A stretch of 64,000 nt of DNA, taken from Byssothecium circinans. Taxonomy: Eukaryota; Ascomycota; Dothideomycetes; Pleosporales; Massarinaceae. The DNA lies in assembly GCA_010015675.1 (NCBI GenBank), contig ML977029.1:163954-227953 (forward strand). The letters are read 5' to 3'. Below the pieces are notes generated by a model that saw nothing but the letters and a program-made list of their open reading frames with translations, was not told the origin of the DNA and ran no database searches. This document shows positions 1 through 8,821 of this stretch, in pieces; position 1 is the first letter of the stretch; each line of letters opens with the position of its first letter. The translations under genes were made by a program, and so were the position numbers.

Positions 1-1
1 C

Positions 2-484
2 ATCACATCCAAGCTCAACAATCCGCCCTTCTGGTACCTCTCCGCCTCGCCCTACAACCTCTACCCATTCCTCCGCGAGTTCCGTGAGACGTACTATCCA
101 CCCGGTACCCTTATCCTACGCGAAGCGTCCTGGATGAACCTCGCCGGCTTCCTCGCCAACCTGACCCAGGGCACACAAGCATACAAAGTCAGTCGCATGG
201 ACAAGGTGTACGAGTGGTTCCCGAAGCGAAAGTTTGTGTGCATCGGCGACAGCACGCAAAAAGACCCTGAGGCATACGCAGAGATGTACCGCAAGCATCC
301 TAAGTGGATCGGTGCCATCTACATCAGGAAGGTCACAGAGATCGCCGAGTTGAATGAGGACGGAAAGAACAAGGCTGAGAGGTTCGAGGAGGCGTTCAAG
401 GGCATCCCGCGGCATATCTGGCATGTCTTTGAGGATCCCAACGAGCTCTATGCGAAGATAGATGCGCTGGGTGAGCCGAAGTAG
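2..484 (+). CDS. App1-like phosphatidate phosphatase, C-terminal part
   Basis: The reading frame is open from the left edge to a TAG at 482-484, so only about 160 C-terminal residues are present and the start lies outside the window. What is seen: a LSASPYNLYPFLREF block near the left edge, then a GTLILREASW segment, FLANLTQGTQAYK, FVCIGDSTQKDPEAYAEM, and KHPKWIGAIYIRKV. This order (SxSP, then GDSxQxDPExY, then IYIR) is the conserved core of the App1/DUF2183 family, which dephosphorylates phosphatidate to diacylglycerol and in yeast acts at endocytic actin sites. The catalytic DxDxT motif would be upstream, outside the window. Family assignment is firm; the substrate is inferred from the family. 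Confidence 0.85.
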   Translation: MTSKLNNPPFWYLSASPYNLYPFLREFRETYYPPGTLILREASWMNLAGFLANLTQGTQAYKVSRMDKVYEWFPKRKFVCIGDSTQKDPEAYAEMYRKHPKWIGAIYIRKVTEIAELNEDGKNKAERFEEAFKGIPRHIWHVFEDPNELYAKIDALGEPK

Positions 485-948
485 GTAGGGTTAATAGCGA
501 GCATCAGAGTGTGAGCTCTCGGAGCGTTTTGCATCTCTTTCGGGTCTCGTATCGGATTTGTCCGGTAGCATGGCCTTTCTCATTCTTTATACCCTGCACA
601 TTTAGCCATGTTGTTGCTTTGGTCATTTTTACTCTTCACTACACACCTTCAGCGATGATACTGCTTTAGTCGGTCACATTAATCAATTTCACTTTTCACT
701 CCCTCGATTCAGCTCTTTTTGTCAATTCCTCAAAGAAAAGGGTATCTATCTACCAGGAACGCCAGTCATCGAACCCGACCTTTCCATCTTGAAGGCGAAA
801 ATAGTTACGTTATTCATAACAACTACGCCGAAATCAAACCATGTATACGCCGTCCAGGGGATCTTCAACGTCTGATCCAACCACCAACCGAGACATCCTC
901 GTCTAAGCTCTGAATATTACTTTCTGCGGCGCGAAACTAGACAAGCCG
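485..948. other. Intergenic, convergent 3' ends
   Basis: Spacer between the App1-like stop and the stop of the minus-strand CCCH gene, so it holds the 3' ends of both transcripts. A 64-codon frame at 719-913 has no family resemblance. I see no other gene here. Confidence 0.6.
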
Positions 949-1788
949 TTAGTGTCTGTCCGAGTCACAGCACGAATAGCATAACATACTCTTCGCTTCT
1001 AGATCATCGTAGCCAGCGTGGCGGGGTAGCTTTGGAATGTCTTGACGATACAACTTGGTCTGGTCGCTGTGGACATAGTCGCAGGATTTGCGATGACAGT
1101 GGATGCCGTACTTCTCTCGGGGGCATCGCTGACAGTAACGAGGCTTTTTGGGCTCGGACCTATGAACAAAGTTAGTATTATTAGTCCCATGTTTACACAA
1201 AGCTCCTACTACAGGATGGGATTTAGGAGACGAGAAGATGCTACAGTCTGGTACATACCTATGCGAACGGATAGGTAGATCCATTTGTGGAGGAGCGGAG
1301 GCCGACAGTGCGTTTTGGTGGGAGGTCCCCGCTGGGAAGGTCTGCACGGCGGAAGCGGCGGCGAATGCGGAAGCCGAGTCGGCTGCGAAGATGCTGATGT
1401 TTGCAGAGCCAGGAGCGAATGCGCCGGGGGCGAAGAGTTGGTTGTTAGAACGCGTCTGCTGACCTTGACGGTTCTGGCCTTGCTGCATCAATGCCACCTG
1501 CGAGAGTGCGGCGTCTCGCTCTTCTGTGATCCGCGCCATCTGCCGCTTCAGTTTCTCATTCACAGCACGATGCTCCGAGTTTACGGCACACTCTACTTGC
1601 AGCATGCCCTCCAACTGCTCGATCTTATTCTGACACTCTTCAGCGGCCCACACTCCATCAGAACGATCGTCATCGTCATCTTCGTCTCCTCCAGCACCAT
1701 ACGCCAGCCTTTTCTCCAGCTGAAGGATGATATTCAGCAGCTTCTTGTTTTGCTCCTCAAGCTCTCGAATGCGGTCGGCGTCGGACAT
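949..1788 (-). CDS. Coiled-coil protein with a C-terminal CCCH-type zinc finger
   Basis: A 279-residue frame beginning at an ATG (1786-1788). Residues 1-30 are a heptad-like Glu/Lys/Leu segment (RIRELEEQNKKLLNIILQLE), followed by an acidic run (DEDDDDD) and a second coiled-coil stretch to about residue 105. An Ala/Ser/Gln-rich linker follows. Near the C-terminus the sequence CPREKYGIHCHRKSCDYVH has the spacing C-x8-C-x4-C-x3-H, close to the CCCH zinc-finger pattern of RNA-binding proteins, with further Cys residues on both sides. This suggests a small RNA-binding or regulatory protein; I do not recognise an ortholog. A possible 37-nt intron lies at about 1154-1190, but removing it would destroy the finger, so the unspliced model is preferred. 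Confidence 0.6.
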   Translation of the reverse strand: MSDADRIRELEEQNKKLLNIILQLEKRLAYGAGGDEDDDDDRSDGVWAAEECQNKIEQLEGMLQVECAVNSEHRAVNEKLKRQMARITEERDAALSQVALMQQGQNRQGQQTRSNNQLFAPGAFAPGSANISIFAADSASAFAAASAVQTFPAGTSHQNALSASAPPQMDLPIRSHRYVPDCSIFSSPKSHPVVGALCKHGTNNTNFVHRSEPKKPRYCQRCPREKYGIHCHRKSCDYVHSDQTKLYRQDIPKLPRHAGYDDLEAKSMLCYSCCDSDRH

Positions 1789-2103
1789 GTTGTGTTGTTT
1801 TGATCAGTGCGGGTGTGGGTGGAAGGCTGATATTGAAGACAATAGGTATGTTAAGGGTAACTTTAATAGGGCGAACAAGGCTGGCAGAGCGAAGCTAACG
1901 CTGCGCTAGGCCGTTTGTATGCCTCAAAGTTGGAGTCAGAGTGGACGTGCGCAGGCACGGGCGCAGTTCTGTCGTTCACTATCACTTCAACGGCGCCGCT
2001 CTCTGTGGTGTGACTGCGCCAGAAGGCAGCTGTCAAACACTCCCATCCATTCCAAGCCAATGAGAATCAAAGAGCCGCAACAGAACCTTCCAGCTCTGTG
2101 GGG

Positions 2104-2235
2104 TGACGTCGGAATATTCCGCACGTGACACGTCGTTCACGCCCAGACGCGTCCAAGCAGCGCCGCAGGTGCAGCCTTACCAGAAGGCGGGTGACCATAA
2201 GCGAGACGCTCGGGCCCTCCCTGCACGTATATAAA
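2104..2235 (+). promoter_or_regulatory. Promoter with CRE, heat-shock-like and CACGTG motifs plus TATA box
   Basis: Within 26 bases there is TGACGTC (2104-2110, CRE/bZIP type), GGAATATTCC (2111-2120, an inverted nGAAnnTTCn heat-shock element) and CACGTG (2123-2128). About 100 bases further is TATATAAA (2228-2235), followed by a pyrimidine-rich tract (about 2250-2296) typical of transcription starts in strongly expressed fungal genes. The motifs are seen directly; the factors bound are inference. This promoter points rightwards into the hairpin-containing leader. Confidence 0.6.
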
Positions 2236-2388
2236 CAGCGCCCCGCACCTCTTTTCTTCCTTTCTCCTCCACTCTCTTCTCTCACTTTTCTCCACAGACC
2301 CCTGTCTGTGAGGGTTGCGTGCCTCCGGGCTCGTTCCCCTCAACCCCACACAAAAGAGCATTGTTTAATACACCTCTTCTGTGTGAAG

Positions 2389-2415
2389 TGCAGCGACCGA
2401 CAAGTTCCGGCTGTA
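2389..2415 (+). other. Bulged hairpin, copy 1 of 3
   Basis: TGCAG (2389-2393), a three-base bulge CGA, CCG (2397-2399), loop ACAAGTTC, CGG (2408-2410), CTGTA (2411-2415). The outer stem pairs over five positions with one G-T wobble. The 16 bases CCGACAAGTTCCGGCT are identical in copies 2 and 3, while the outer stem here differs from the others yet still pairs. Confidence 0.6.
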
Positions 2416-2477
2416 TGCGGTCCTCCTGCGTCGACGTTCACACTACGTCTGTACGCCTGATCCGCAAGCCCGCCCCC

Positions 2478-2502
2478 GAAGTGTCCGACAAGTTCCGGCT
2501 TC
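2478..2502 (+). other. Bulged hairpin, copy 2 of 3
   Basis: GAAG (2478-2481), bulge TGT, CCG (2485-2487), loop ACAAGTTC (2488-2495), CGG (2496-2498), CTTC (2499-2502). It is enclosed by an 8-bp helix formed by 2415-2422 and 2513-2520. No single reading frame runs through the three copies, which argues against a protein repeat. Confidence 0.6.
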
Positions 2503-2595
2503 CTGTGGCGAAGACCGCATGTGTCAGTCTATCGACGGCTGTGGTAGTGGCCCTCTGCGATGCTCGACTTCGCCCGACCCACAATAACCGCGTGC

Positions 2596-2622
2596 GGAAG
2601 CGTCCGACAAGTTCCGGCTTCT
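2596..2622 (+). other. Bulged hairpin, copy 3 of 3
   Basis: GGAAG (2596-2600), bulge CGT, CCG (2604-2606), loop ACAAGTTC (2607-2614), CGG (2615-2617), CTTCT (2618-2622), with a G-T closing wobble. Same layout as copies 1 and 2. Spacings between copies are 88 and 119 bases, so this is not a simple tandem repeat. Confidence 0.6.
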
Positions 2623-3238
2623 TCATAGCAAGGCTGTCAGTGTCAGATCGTACGATCGGCTTGCAGTGCGGCTCTCGAGCGGTGTAATACGTGAGAGGCT
2701 GCGGGTGCGAAATCGGTGCACCACGCCAGAATGGTAATCGCTGGTTATATTACTGGCTGCCGTCTGGTGCAGAATATACTGAGCGGGTGCGTTGTCTGCC
2801 CTTGGTCCCTGTTCGCCGCTGGGGGTTTGGTCTTTTTGCGACCTCCAGAACTTTTTTTTTTCATTGAGTCTCTACGCCTTTTGCTGGGCTGGGGCTTGAG
2901 GAAGGAAGTCTTCAGGTTGGTGTCGAATGCTTTGTGCTTGCTCAAGACTGCGTTCATGTCGTGCCCCTCACCTCACCTGCGTGTCCTGCTGTCAAATATG
3001 TCAACGGCGCGGCGGTTGCATGTACGAAGAAGGAGATCCGCTCAACAGTTACTTACACGCATCATCACATCACGTTCATGGGTAAGTATTCAAATTCCTT
3101 TCTAAAGTGTCTCGATCACATATTGATTATATTCATTAGCAAGCAAGGTAGGCAGTCAGTCGCACTTGCACCGAATGAGGTTCTAACAATTCAACAGCCA
3201 ACGTCGCCAGCGACAGCGACAGTCAACAACAATCAGCC

Positions 3239-4831
3239 TCAAGGACTCACACTCACGCCAAAGTCCTCGCCCTCAAAAACGTCCTCCCCGCCATCATCCT
3301 CATCCTCATCATCATCATCATACCCCGCAAACACCGACGCCGGCCCCCTCCGCCCTCCCATCACAGAATCCCCACGCTCCCTCTCCCGCTCCCCTCCTCT
3401 TCCCCGCACAGTCGTAGCAGCCACGCTCCGCCCGTCCCATTCCTGCTGCACCCTGTTCCAGCTCAGCTGCGAATAGCGCGAGGGCGACGAAACCGAATCG
3501 GAGTCGTAGCCGTGCGTGGGTGCGGAAGCGGAAGCGGTTTCGGCCTCGATGGCTGCGGCTAGGGAGGCGACTTGGGAGCGTGGGCGCGGGCGGTTGGTGG
3601 GGGGGACGGTGAGGGTCGGGTGCGAGTGCGGGACGTTGTGGACGGAGGGGGTGCGGTTACGGTGATTGGGGATGAGGTATGGGTTTAGTGGTGGTGAGCT
3701 AGCGAAGGAGTTGCCGTCGGGGGCCCTGGGGGTGTAGATGTAGGGGTTGTGGCGGCTTAGAGGGCGATCTGACGGCGATGGCGGTGGGGGAGAAATTCCA
3801 GCATGACCGGAGCGTCGACGACGGCCAGCATCGGAACGCGTACGAGAAGGAGAAGGAGAGCGAGAACGAGCGCGAGGCGTAACCTCACCCCCAGTCTCAA
3901 TCACCTCCCACTCCCCCTCTCCATCTCCCGTCCCCCGTCCAGGCGGCGGCGGAATCCTAACCCCGCTCCCCTTAACATCCCTCCTCGCCGCCCTAATCTT
4001 CTCCCCAAGCTCCCAAGCCCTCTTAACCCTCAACCCGCCAAACACCCTATCCGCACTCACCCCCCTGACCCACTCCATAAAAAACCTCACCCGCACCGAC
4101 TTCACCCCCTTCCGCTCCCCAGCATGCTTCCTCCCCACATGCGCCACAGTCCCCGCCAACAGTGCCACGACAACGTCCTCATCCGCGCCAATCCGCGCCA
4201 GCACACACGCCACACACCCATCATGCTGCGGCGCCCACTTCGGCACAAACGACCCGTCCTCGGCAGTGTAGCCGGGATTGATGATCGTCTTGCCCACGGG
4301 CGTGGCGGCTTGCGGCGTGTAGTCTGGATGGAAAAGGCGGAGCACGGGTTCGAGCTGGCGCGCCATGTCTTCTTCCCGAGCGGTCAGGTAGCCTGGCACC
4401 ATGAGCACCGGGTAGATGAATTTCCCGATGCCGTGGGAGAGTTCGTGGCGCACGAGGTGCCAGATGGAATGCACGAGTTTGCGCTCCAGGCCCTTGTGCA
4501 GGGTGCAGAGGTAGTGGTTTTTTAGCTTCCCAGAGGGATCGTGGGCATAGGACGTGTAGGTTGAGGGGGGATCGTTGCGGATGCGGGACGAGGAGCGGAG
4601 GTGTGGCGGGAGGGAGGCGATCAAGGAGGCGGTTTTTTGGGTGTGGTTTGTGAGGTCGGGCGCGCTGCTGGGGATGGGGGGGCCGTGGAGGATGCTGGTT
4701 AGCGTTTTTATGTCGTCGTTGGTGAGGGAGGTGTAGGATGTTGTGGGTCGGGTGTGCGTGCTGGTGCTGCGTTGGTTGGAGTGGGTTCGGCGGGGGAGGT
4801 TGTAGATACCGCAGGTAACTATTAAGGACAT
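3239..4831 (-). CDS. Hypothetical protein with HELSH motif and disordered C-terminal half
   Basis: A single uninterrupted frame of 530 residues beginning MSLIVTCGIYNLP. Residues about 40-290 look globular. They include a segment WHLVRHELSHGIGKFIYPVL that contains HELSH, matching the HExxH pattern of zinc metallopeptidases, then LMVPGYLTAREEDMARQLEP and a short Cys pair (GCVACVLARIG). Residues from about 290 on are Arg/Ser/Pro-rich and low complexity, ending in a strongly acidic stretch (DDDDEDEDDGGED). I do not recognise the family. HExxH alone is weak evidence, since a third zinc ligand cannot be named. The ORF alternates between C-rich and G-rich blocks. The 3' end is overlapped by a possible plus-strand transcript. 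Confidence 0.6.
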   Translation of the reverse strand: MSLIVTCGIYNLPRRTHSNQRSTSTHTRPTTSYTSLTNDDIKTLTSILHGPPIPSSAPDLTNHTQKTASLIASLPPHLRSSSRIRNDPPSTYTSYAHDPSGKLKNHYLCTLHKGLERKLVHSIWHLVRHELSHGIGKFIYPVLMVPGYLTAREEDMARQLEPVLRLFHPDYTPQAATPVGKTIINPGYTAEDGSFVPKWAPQHDGCVACVLARIGADEDVVVALLAGTVAHVGRKHAGERKGVKSVRVRFFMEWVRGVSADRVFGGLRVKRAWELGEKIRAARRDVKGSGVRIPPPPGRGTGDGEGEWEVIETGGEVTPRARSRSPSPSRTRSDAGRRRRSGHAGISPPPPSPSDRPLSRHNPYIYTPRAPDGNSFASSPPLNPYLIPNHRNRTPSVHNVPHSHPTLTVPPTNRPRPRSQVASLAAAIEAETASASAPTHGYDSDSVSSPSRYSQLSWNRVQQEWDGRSVAATTVRGRGGERERERGDSVMGGRRGPASVFAGYDDDDEDEDDGGEDVFEGEDFGVSVSP

Positions 4832-5230
4832 ATCGGGTGGTCGAACGGTTGTGTTGTTCCTCCTAGTTGAGATTGGATACTGTGTTGGTGATTCAAGGAC
4901 TGTTGTGGAGTTGGTTGGATAGTGTAGTCTCGGACAATCAATGAATGAGTGGTTGTGGTGAAATGGATATGAGTTGCGGAATGTGAGACTGGAAAATGGT
5001 TAAGTACGACGGGACATGGTGAAAGAACAAAGAGTAGCGAGGGTGAAAAAAAGTGCACAGAGTGGAGTGAGAAGGACGTATACAAAGCGCTGTGTAAAGC
5101 CATCATGACCAACTCACTGTGCTGGGGCTGGGACTTGTTCGATGCTAACCTCAGAGAGCAGGCGACATTGTGAATGATATAGGGAAAAAGTCTGGTAGGA
5201 ATTAACAAGAGCGGAAAGATTCAGATGCCC
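4832..5230. other. Upstream region of the 530-codon gene
   Basis: About 400 bases with no convincing gene. A 128-codon minus-strand frame (4822-5208) overlaps the neighbouring gene's start, is compositionally simple and is not supported. Confidence 0.5.
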
Positions 5231-5521
5231 TTAGACGCTTGGAAAATCCCATCCTAGCTTTTTAACAAGGCACTTCATAGCGGAAGACTCAGGGTGGGCA
5301 GAAAGGCGCAGAATTGGAACGTTTGCGCAAAAGCTATTGGATAAAGTTGAACAGGCGGGAATGACGGCGATGGTAGTCGAATCGGCGAAATGTTTCTGGA
5401 CGGCTTTGTTAGAAAATGCTGCACAATGGGTGAAGAGAGAACTGGTACCTTCTCGATCATGACTTCCACTCACCATTCGCCTGCACCGTAACAGTAGCAA
5501 TCCCAAAAATAAATTGTACAT
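5231..5521 (-). CDS. Small Cys-containing ORF with signal-peptide-like start, weakly supported
   Basis: From the ATG at 5519-5521 the frame runs 96 codons to a TAA at 5231. It opens with a hydrophobic stretch (MYNLFLGLLLL), as in a signal peptide, and has Cys residues later (PACSTLSNSFC, MKCLVKK). A good donor (GTGAGT at about 5474) and acceptor (TGCAG at about 5420) bound a 55-nt segment whose removal would join the last exon to a different upstream frame that reads through another hydrophobic segment. The true structure is therefore uncertain. It could be a small secreted protein or a decayed gene. All three frames are open upstream, which lowers confidence. Confidence 0.3.
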   Translation of the reverse strand: MYNLFLGLLLLRCRRMVSGSHDREGTSSLFTHCAAFSNKAVQKHFADSTTIAVIPACSTLSNSFCANVPILRLSAHPESSAMKCLVKKLGWDFPSV

Positions 5522-5921
5522 CGAAGATAGCAGGAAAGCCAGAAAGATAGTAGAACGAAAGAGTATATTGAGCAATGTGACCCAACCGCCCACCTGTTGA
5601 ACGCCAGCCAACCCCATACCATACATAGTGAAAAAGACTCGTAATTGCCCCAAAAACGATCCAATCCGGTTCCCAATGAGCCTAAAGAATGCAATGTTAC
5701 ACTTGAGAACTGTGTCGTCTTTCTTCAAATGTGTTTGTACAGTACTAGGACAGAAGTGTTGCAACACTTTAGCAGGCCCAAACCATGGAAAGTGTAGCCA
5801 AGCTACTGACGCATGACTATACATCAAAAATTACTATACATTACCCCTGCCAGATGTTACATCGGTACGTCTGCACGTAATACACAACCAACTAGTCTTG
5901 GTTAGACAAGCTGTTTCGGTC

Positions 5922-7288
5922 TCAACGCGAACTCTCCATCCCAAGTACGTTCGCTCTTTTGCCGTGCAGGCTGCCGTTCACCTTGTTCCGCAGGCCCTTG
6001 AAGTTGCCCGTCGATGAATTCGAAATGCTTGACGATTTCTTCCTTGTGCTGCGCGGGGTGGCCATTGGCTGAGGCCGTGCAGTTTCGTCATTATCGAGAG
6101 CAGTTGCCATTGTGGAGGCTGCCTCAACAGACAACGTCTCGTTCTCTATCTCCTGGGCCACTTTCTCCTCTGCCGCGCGACGGGCGCGCTCGTACTTTGC
6201 TTTGACGTCGCCGCCCTTCCACATTGTGCCGCCAATCCTGTCCCAGAAGGTGAAGAATGGCTGTGAAAAGTTGGACTTAATACCCCAGCTCTGGTGGTGG
6301 ATGTCGTGGTAGGCGGCGTTATTTGGAAAGATGAAATGAAGAGGGTCCCAGGGGAATTCATAGCCACTGTGGTCAAGCACCGTCTTAACAGTAGATCCTG
6401 TAAAGAAGAACATGGATTGCCTGGGTGTCATGCCTGTGATCAAATATCCAAGGCCGGCGCCCAATGTGTCCAGAATGAAGCCTTCGACTGGATGGTTGTA
6501 GAGTGCGCCGTATGCATATGGTACATACAGGCGGTGGTGACGGGAATGGAGCGTGGCTTCTCATGTCAGTTTCGGTGCCGAATTAGCCCGTGTTGCAAAG
6601 ACTTACTGTATAGCCATTTGTTCATGTGCATAGTGCGGTGGCAGAAATACTCCCATGTATCGATGATGACGATGGCCATCGCGAACTGCATGGCAGGAAT
6701 GGCATACCAGTACAGAGCACTCGCCAGATTCAACTCCCAGGATGCAAAAGCGGGCGCAACCACGTCCTGCCCAGCAGATGTCATGGTCTGAATTAGTGCC
6801 GGATATCTGCCTCCGGCGAGGGCACCAGCCAGCATGGGCTGCGACGTCGACACCTTCGAGGCCAATGTGACGGGGTCCACTCCGACAGTAGCTAAAACGA
6901 CTGGCACTGCTCGTTGCGCAAGACGAATCTTCTGCGCATACCACGCAACATCGTAGTCGGCCTTCCCGTACGCAGCCGGCTCGTCGGCCAGAGATAGAAG
7001 CAGCGACGCTATTATCTGAATGCCCTGTTGAATGATGACATCCCGGAAAACCTCGTATCTTGTTACATGGTTGCGCTTCAGTACCTCTGCCGGCGTGTGT
7101 AATCGGTATTTCGCGCACAGGTCGTATACGTCGATGAGGTGGTAAGCGAGCGAGACCACCCAGTAGGCGATGACTGGAAGCGCAGCGAGTATTGTCTCGT
7201 CAGAAGCCCAAGAGAAGAGTGGCGGGAGTGGTTTGAGCGTGTATTCGGGGAGCGGCGGGAGCTCGTATGGGAGGCTGGCGTTCGCCAT
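5922..7288 (-). CDS. sur2: Sphinganine C4-hydroxylase (fatty acid hydroxylase superfamily)
   Basis: Exons 7288-6607 and 6559-5922 join across a 47-nt intron (GTAAGT...GAG) to give 439 residues. The enzyme hydroxylates C4 of sphinganine or dihydroceramide to make phytosphingolipids in the ER membrane. Seen: hydrophobic N-terminal half, then the three histidine clusters of the di-iron site: HRTMH (217-221), HSRHH (232-236) and HDIHH (312-316), with the family block LYVPYAYGALYNHP between them. The splice falls just before the second cluster, and the frame is confirmed by the restored HSRHH. Beyond residue 340 there is a charged, Ser-rich tail of about 100 residues, longer than in yeast Sur2. 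Transcribed divergently from TCTP. Confidence 0.9.
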
Positions 7289-8107
7289 TGTATGGCGACT
7301 ATGTGTGGTGCTCCAATTCGAGGTACACGGTGGCGGTGGTAGGGTGGTGTAGAGTAAACAAGCTCGTATGCTAGGTAGATAGATCTAGGAAGTGGTGTGG
7401 GGAGGCGATCGAGGATGTGTTGGCAGGCAGCTTTGACGATTTGCAAGGCTCGGATGCCGCGGAATCACCGTGGAGTGGACAGGGGAAGAGCGATGCGGGC
7501 GAACGTGGAAGAAAGGCAGTAATTAAGAGGGTGAGAAGGCTCGAAAGGAGAGGCAGAAGTGGGCAGAGCAAACGCGCACGTCGGGCGGGTGTGCGTGGTG
7601 TGAGAGTGGTGCTGAGTGACCGGACCGAGTCGCGATGTCATGACCTTTTACACCCTGCCAGCGCCTTGGGAGCTTTTGCCTCCTGGATTCTGCTTACCTA
7701 AGACGGAGTGTCGCCGGAAGTAAGGCACCACAAGCTTAGAGCAGTAAAGCAATTCACTAACATGGGAAGTTGTGCACATAAAGAAGGCATCTGAAGTGAC
7801 TCCGGAGTGCATACACCGCTGTGAATATACATTCCATAAAGGTTTTGTATCGTGGTCTCCTTCGAATCGAGGGTTGGGACATCTGCCCAGCGACTGATGG
7901 ATTATCTAAGCGCTTGAGAAATCCAGAAAGCTCGCTATTCTACAAAGAGCTAGACTTCCCATTGCCTTTTCCCCACTAAAAGAATCTCCTCTACGCCCAC
8001 CCACCAAGAAGCCTTCGACGCACACAACTACCCGAGTCGACTCCCACCGTACTGTCCGCAAGGTCCTCTTCAAACAGTTCCGGAAAAATCACATACACTC
8101 TTTCAAC
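7289..8107. promoter_or_regulatory. Shared upstream region of sur2 and TCTP
   Basis: An 819-base divergent intergenic region. Before the TCTP ATG there is a C/T-rich stretch (about 7965-8060), as expected for a highly translated gene. Short frames here (for example 7417-7701) have no family likeness. No clear TATA box was picked out. Confidence 0.5.
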
Positions 8108-8821
8108 ATGATTATCTACAGCGTATGTCCATAATACCCTTGGCGTGCCCCGCGCTGCCCCTCATTCGCACTCATGTCCTACGACTGCAAGCCCCGCGAT
8201 CGATATGCTAACAGCTGCTAGGACATCATCACCGGCGACGAGATCATCTCGGACGTATACGACCTCAAGCTCGTCGACGACGTCGTCTACGAGGCGGACT
8301 GCAAGAAGATCACCGTCGGCGTTGGTGACATCGACATTGGCGCCAACGCTTCCTCCGAGGGTGGCGAAGATGAGGGCGCCGACGACCAGGCTACGCAGGT
8401 CATCGACGTTGTCCACTCTTTCCGCCTGAACGAGACTTCCTTCGACAAGAAGTCATATCTCACTCACCTGAAGAGTGCGTGCTGCACCTCTGAGCGGAAG
8501 TCTTGGGCATGCTGACACCTTGCAGGCTACATGAAGGCCGTCAAGACCAAACTCACTGAGAAGGAAGCCCCTGCCGAGGAGATCGCTACCTTTGAGAAGG
8601 GCGCGCAGGCTTTCGCTAAGAAGATCGTCGCCAACTTCAAGGACTACGAGTTCCTGATCGGCGAGTCGATGGACCCCGATGGCATGTAAGTAGTCACAAG
8701 TTCACTTTCGACTTTCTGTATGACTAATCGGAACAGGGTCGTCCTCCTCAACTACCGCGAGGACGGTGTTACCCCCTACGTGACCGTATGGAAGCACGGG
8801 CTCAAGGAGACCAAGGTCTAA
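8108..8821 (+). CDS. Translationally controlled tumour protein homolog (TCTP)
   Basis: Four exons: 8108-8122, 8222-8474, 8526-8685 and 8737-8821, encoding 170 residues, the normal length for TCTP. Seen: MIIYS then [11 protein letters not shown] at the N-terminus, an acidic loop ([11 protein letters not shown]), the block [17 protein letters not shown], then [22 protein letters not shown] residues and the terminal [23 protein letters not shown] is an abundant cytosolic protein linked to translation, microtubules and growth control (yeast Tma19/Mmi1). All splice sites are GT-AG, and the first exon has only five codons, as in other ascomycete TCTP genes. Confidence 0.95.

Larger units (their letters stand above)
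2240..3476 (+). other. Putative transcription unit with long structured leader and possible short spliced ORF
   Basis: Downstream of the TATA box, about 800 bases contain no conserved coding frame but hold the three hairpins. At 3078 an ATG is followed at once by a good donor (GTAAGT), and at about 3180-3198 there is TTCTAAC then CAACAG, a good branch point and acceptor. Two splice choices give short frames entering 3198-3476: one skipping a single ~117-nt intron (Ile-rich hydrophobic run), one with an 8-nt exon between two introns (Ser/Pro-rich). Either would overlap the end of the minus-strand 530-codon gene antisense. A structured non-coding RNA is equally possible. I do not recognise a product. 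Confidence 0.3.

Noticed and set aside
3078..3090. ATGGGTAAG as the start of elongation factor 1-alpha
   Set aside because: The start and the strong promoter resemble eEF1A genes, but no GHVDSGKST-like sequence follows in any frame or after plausible splicing.
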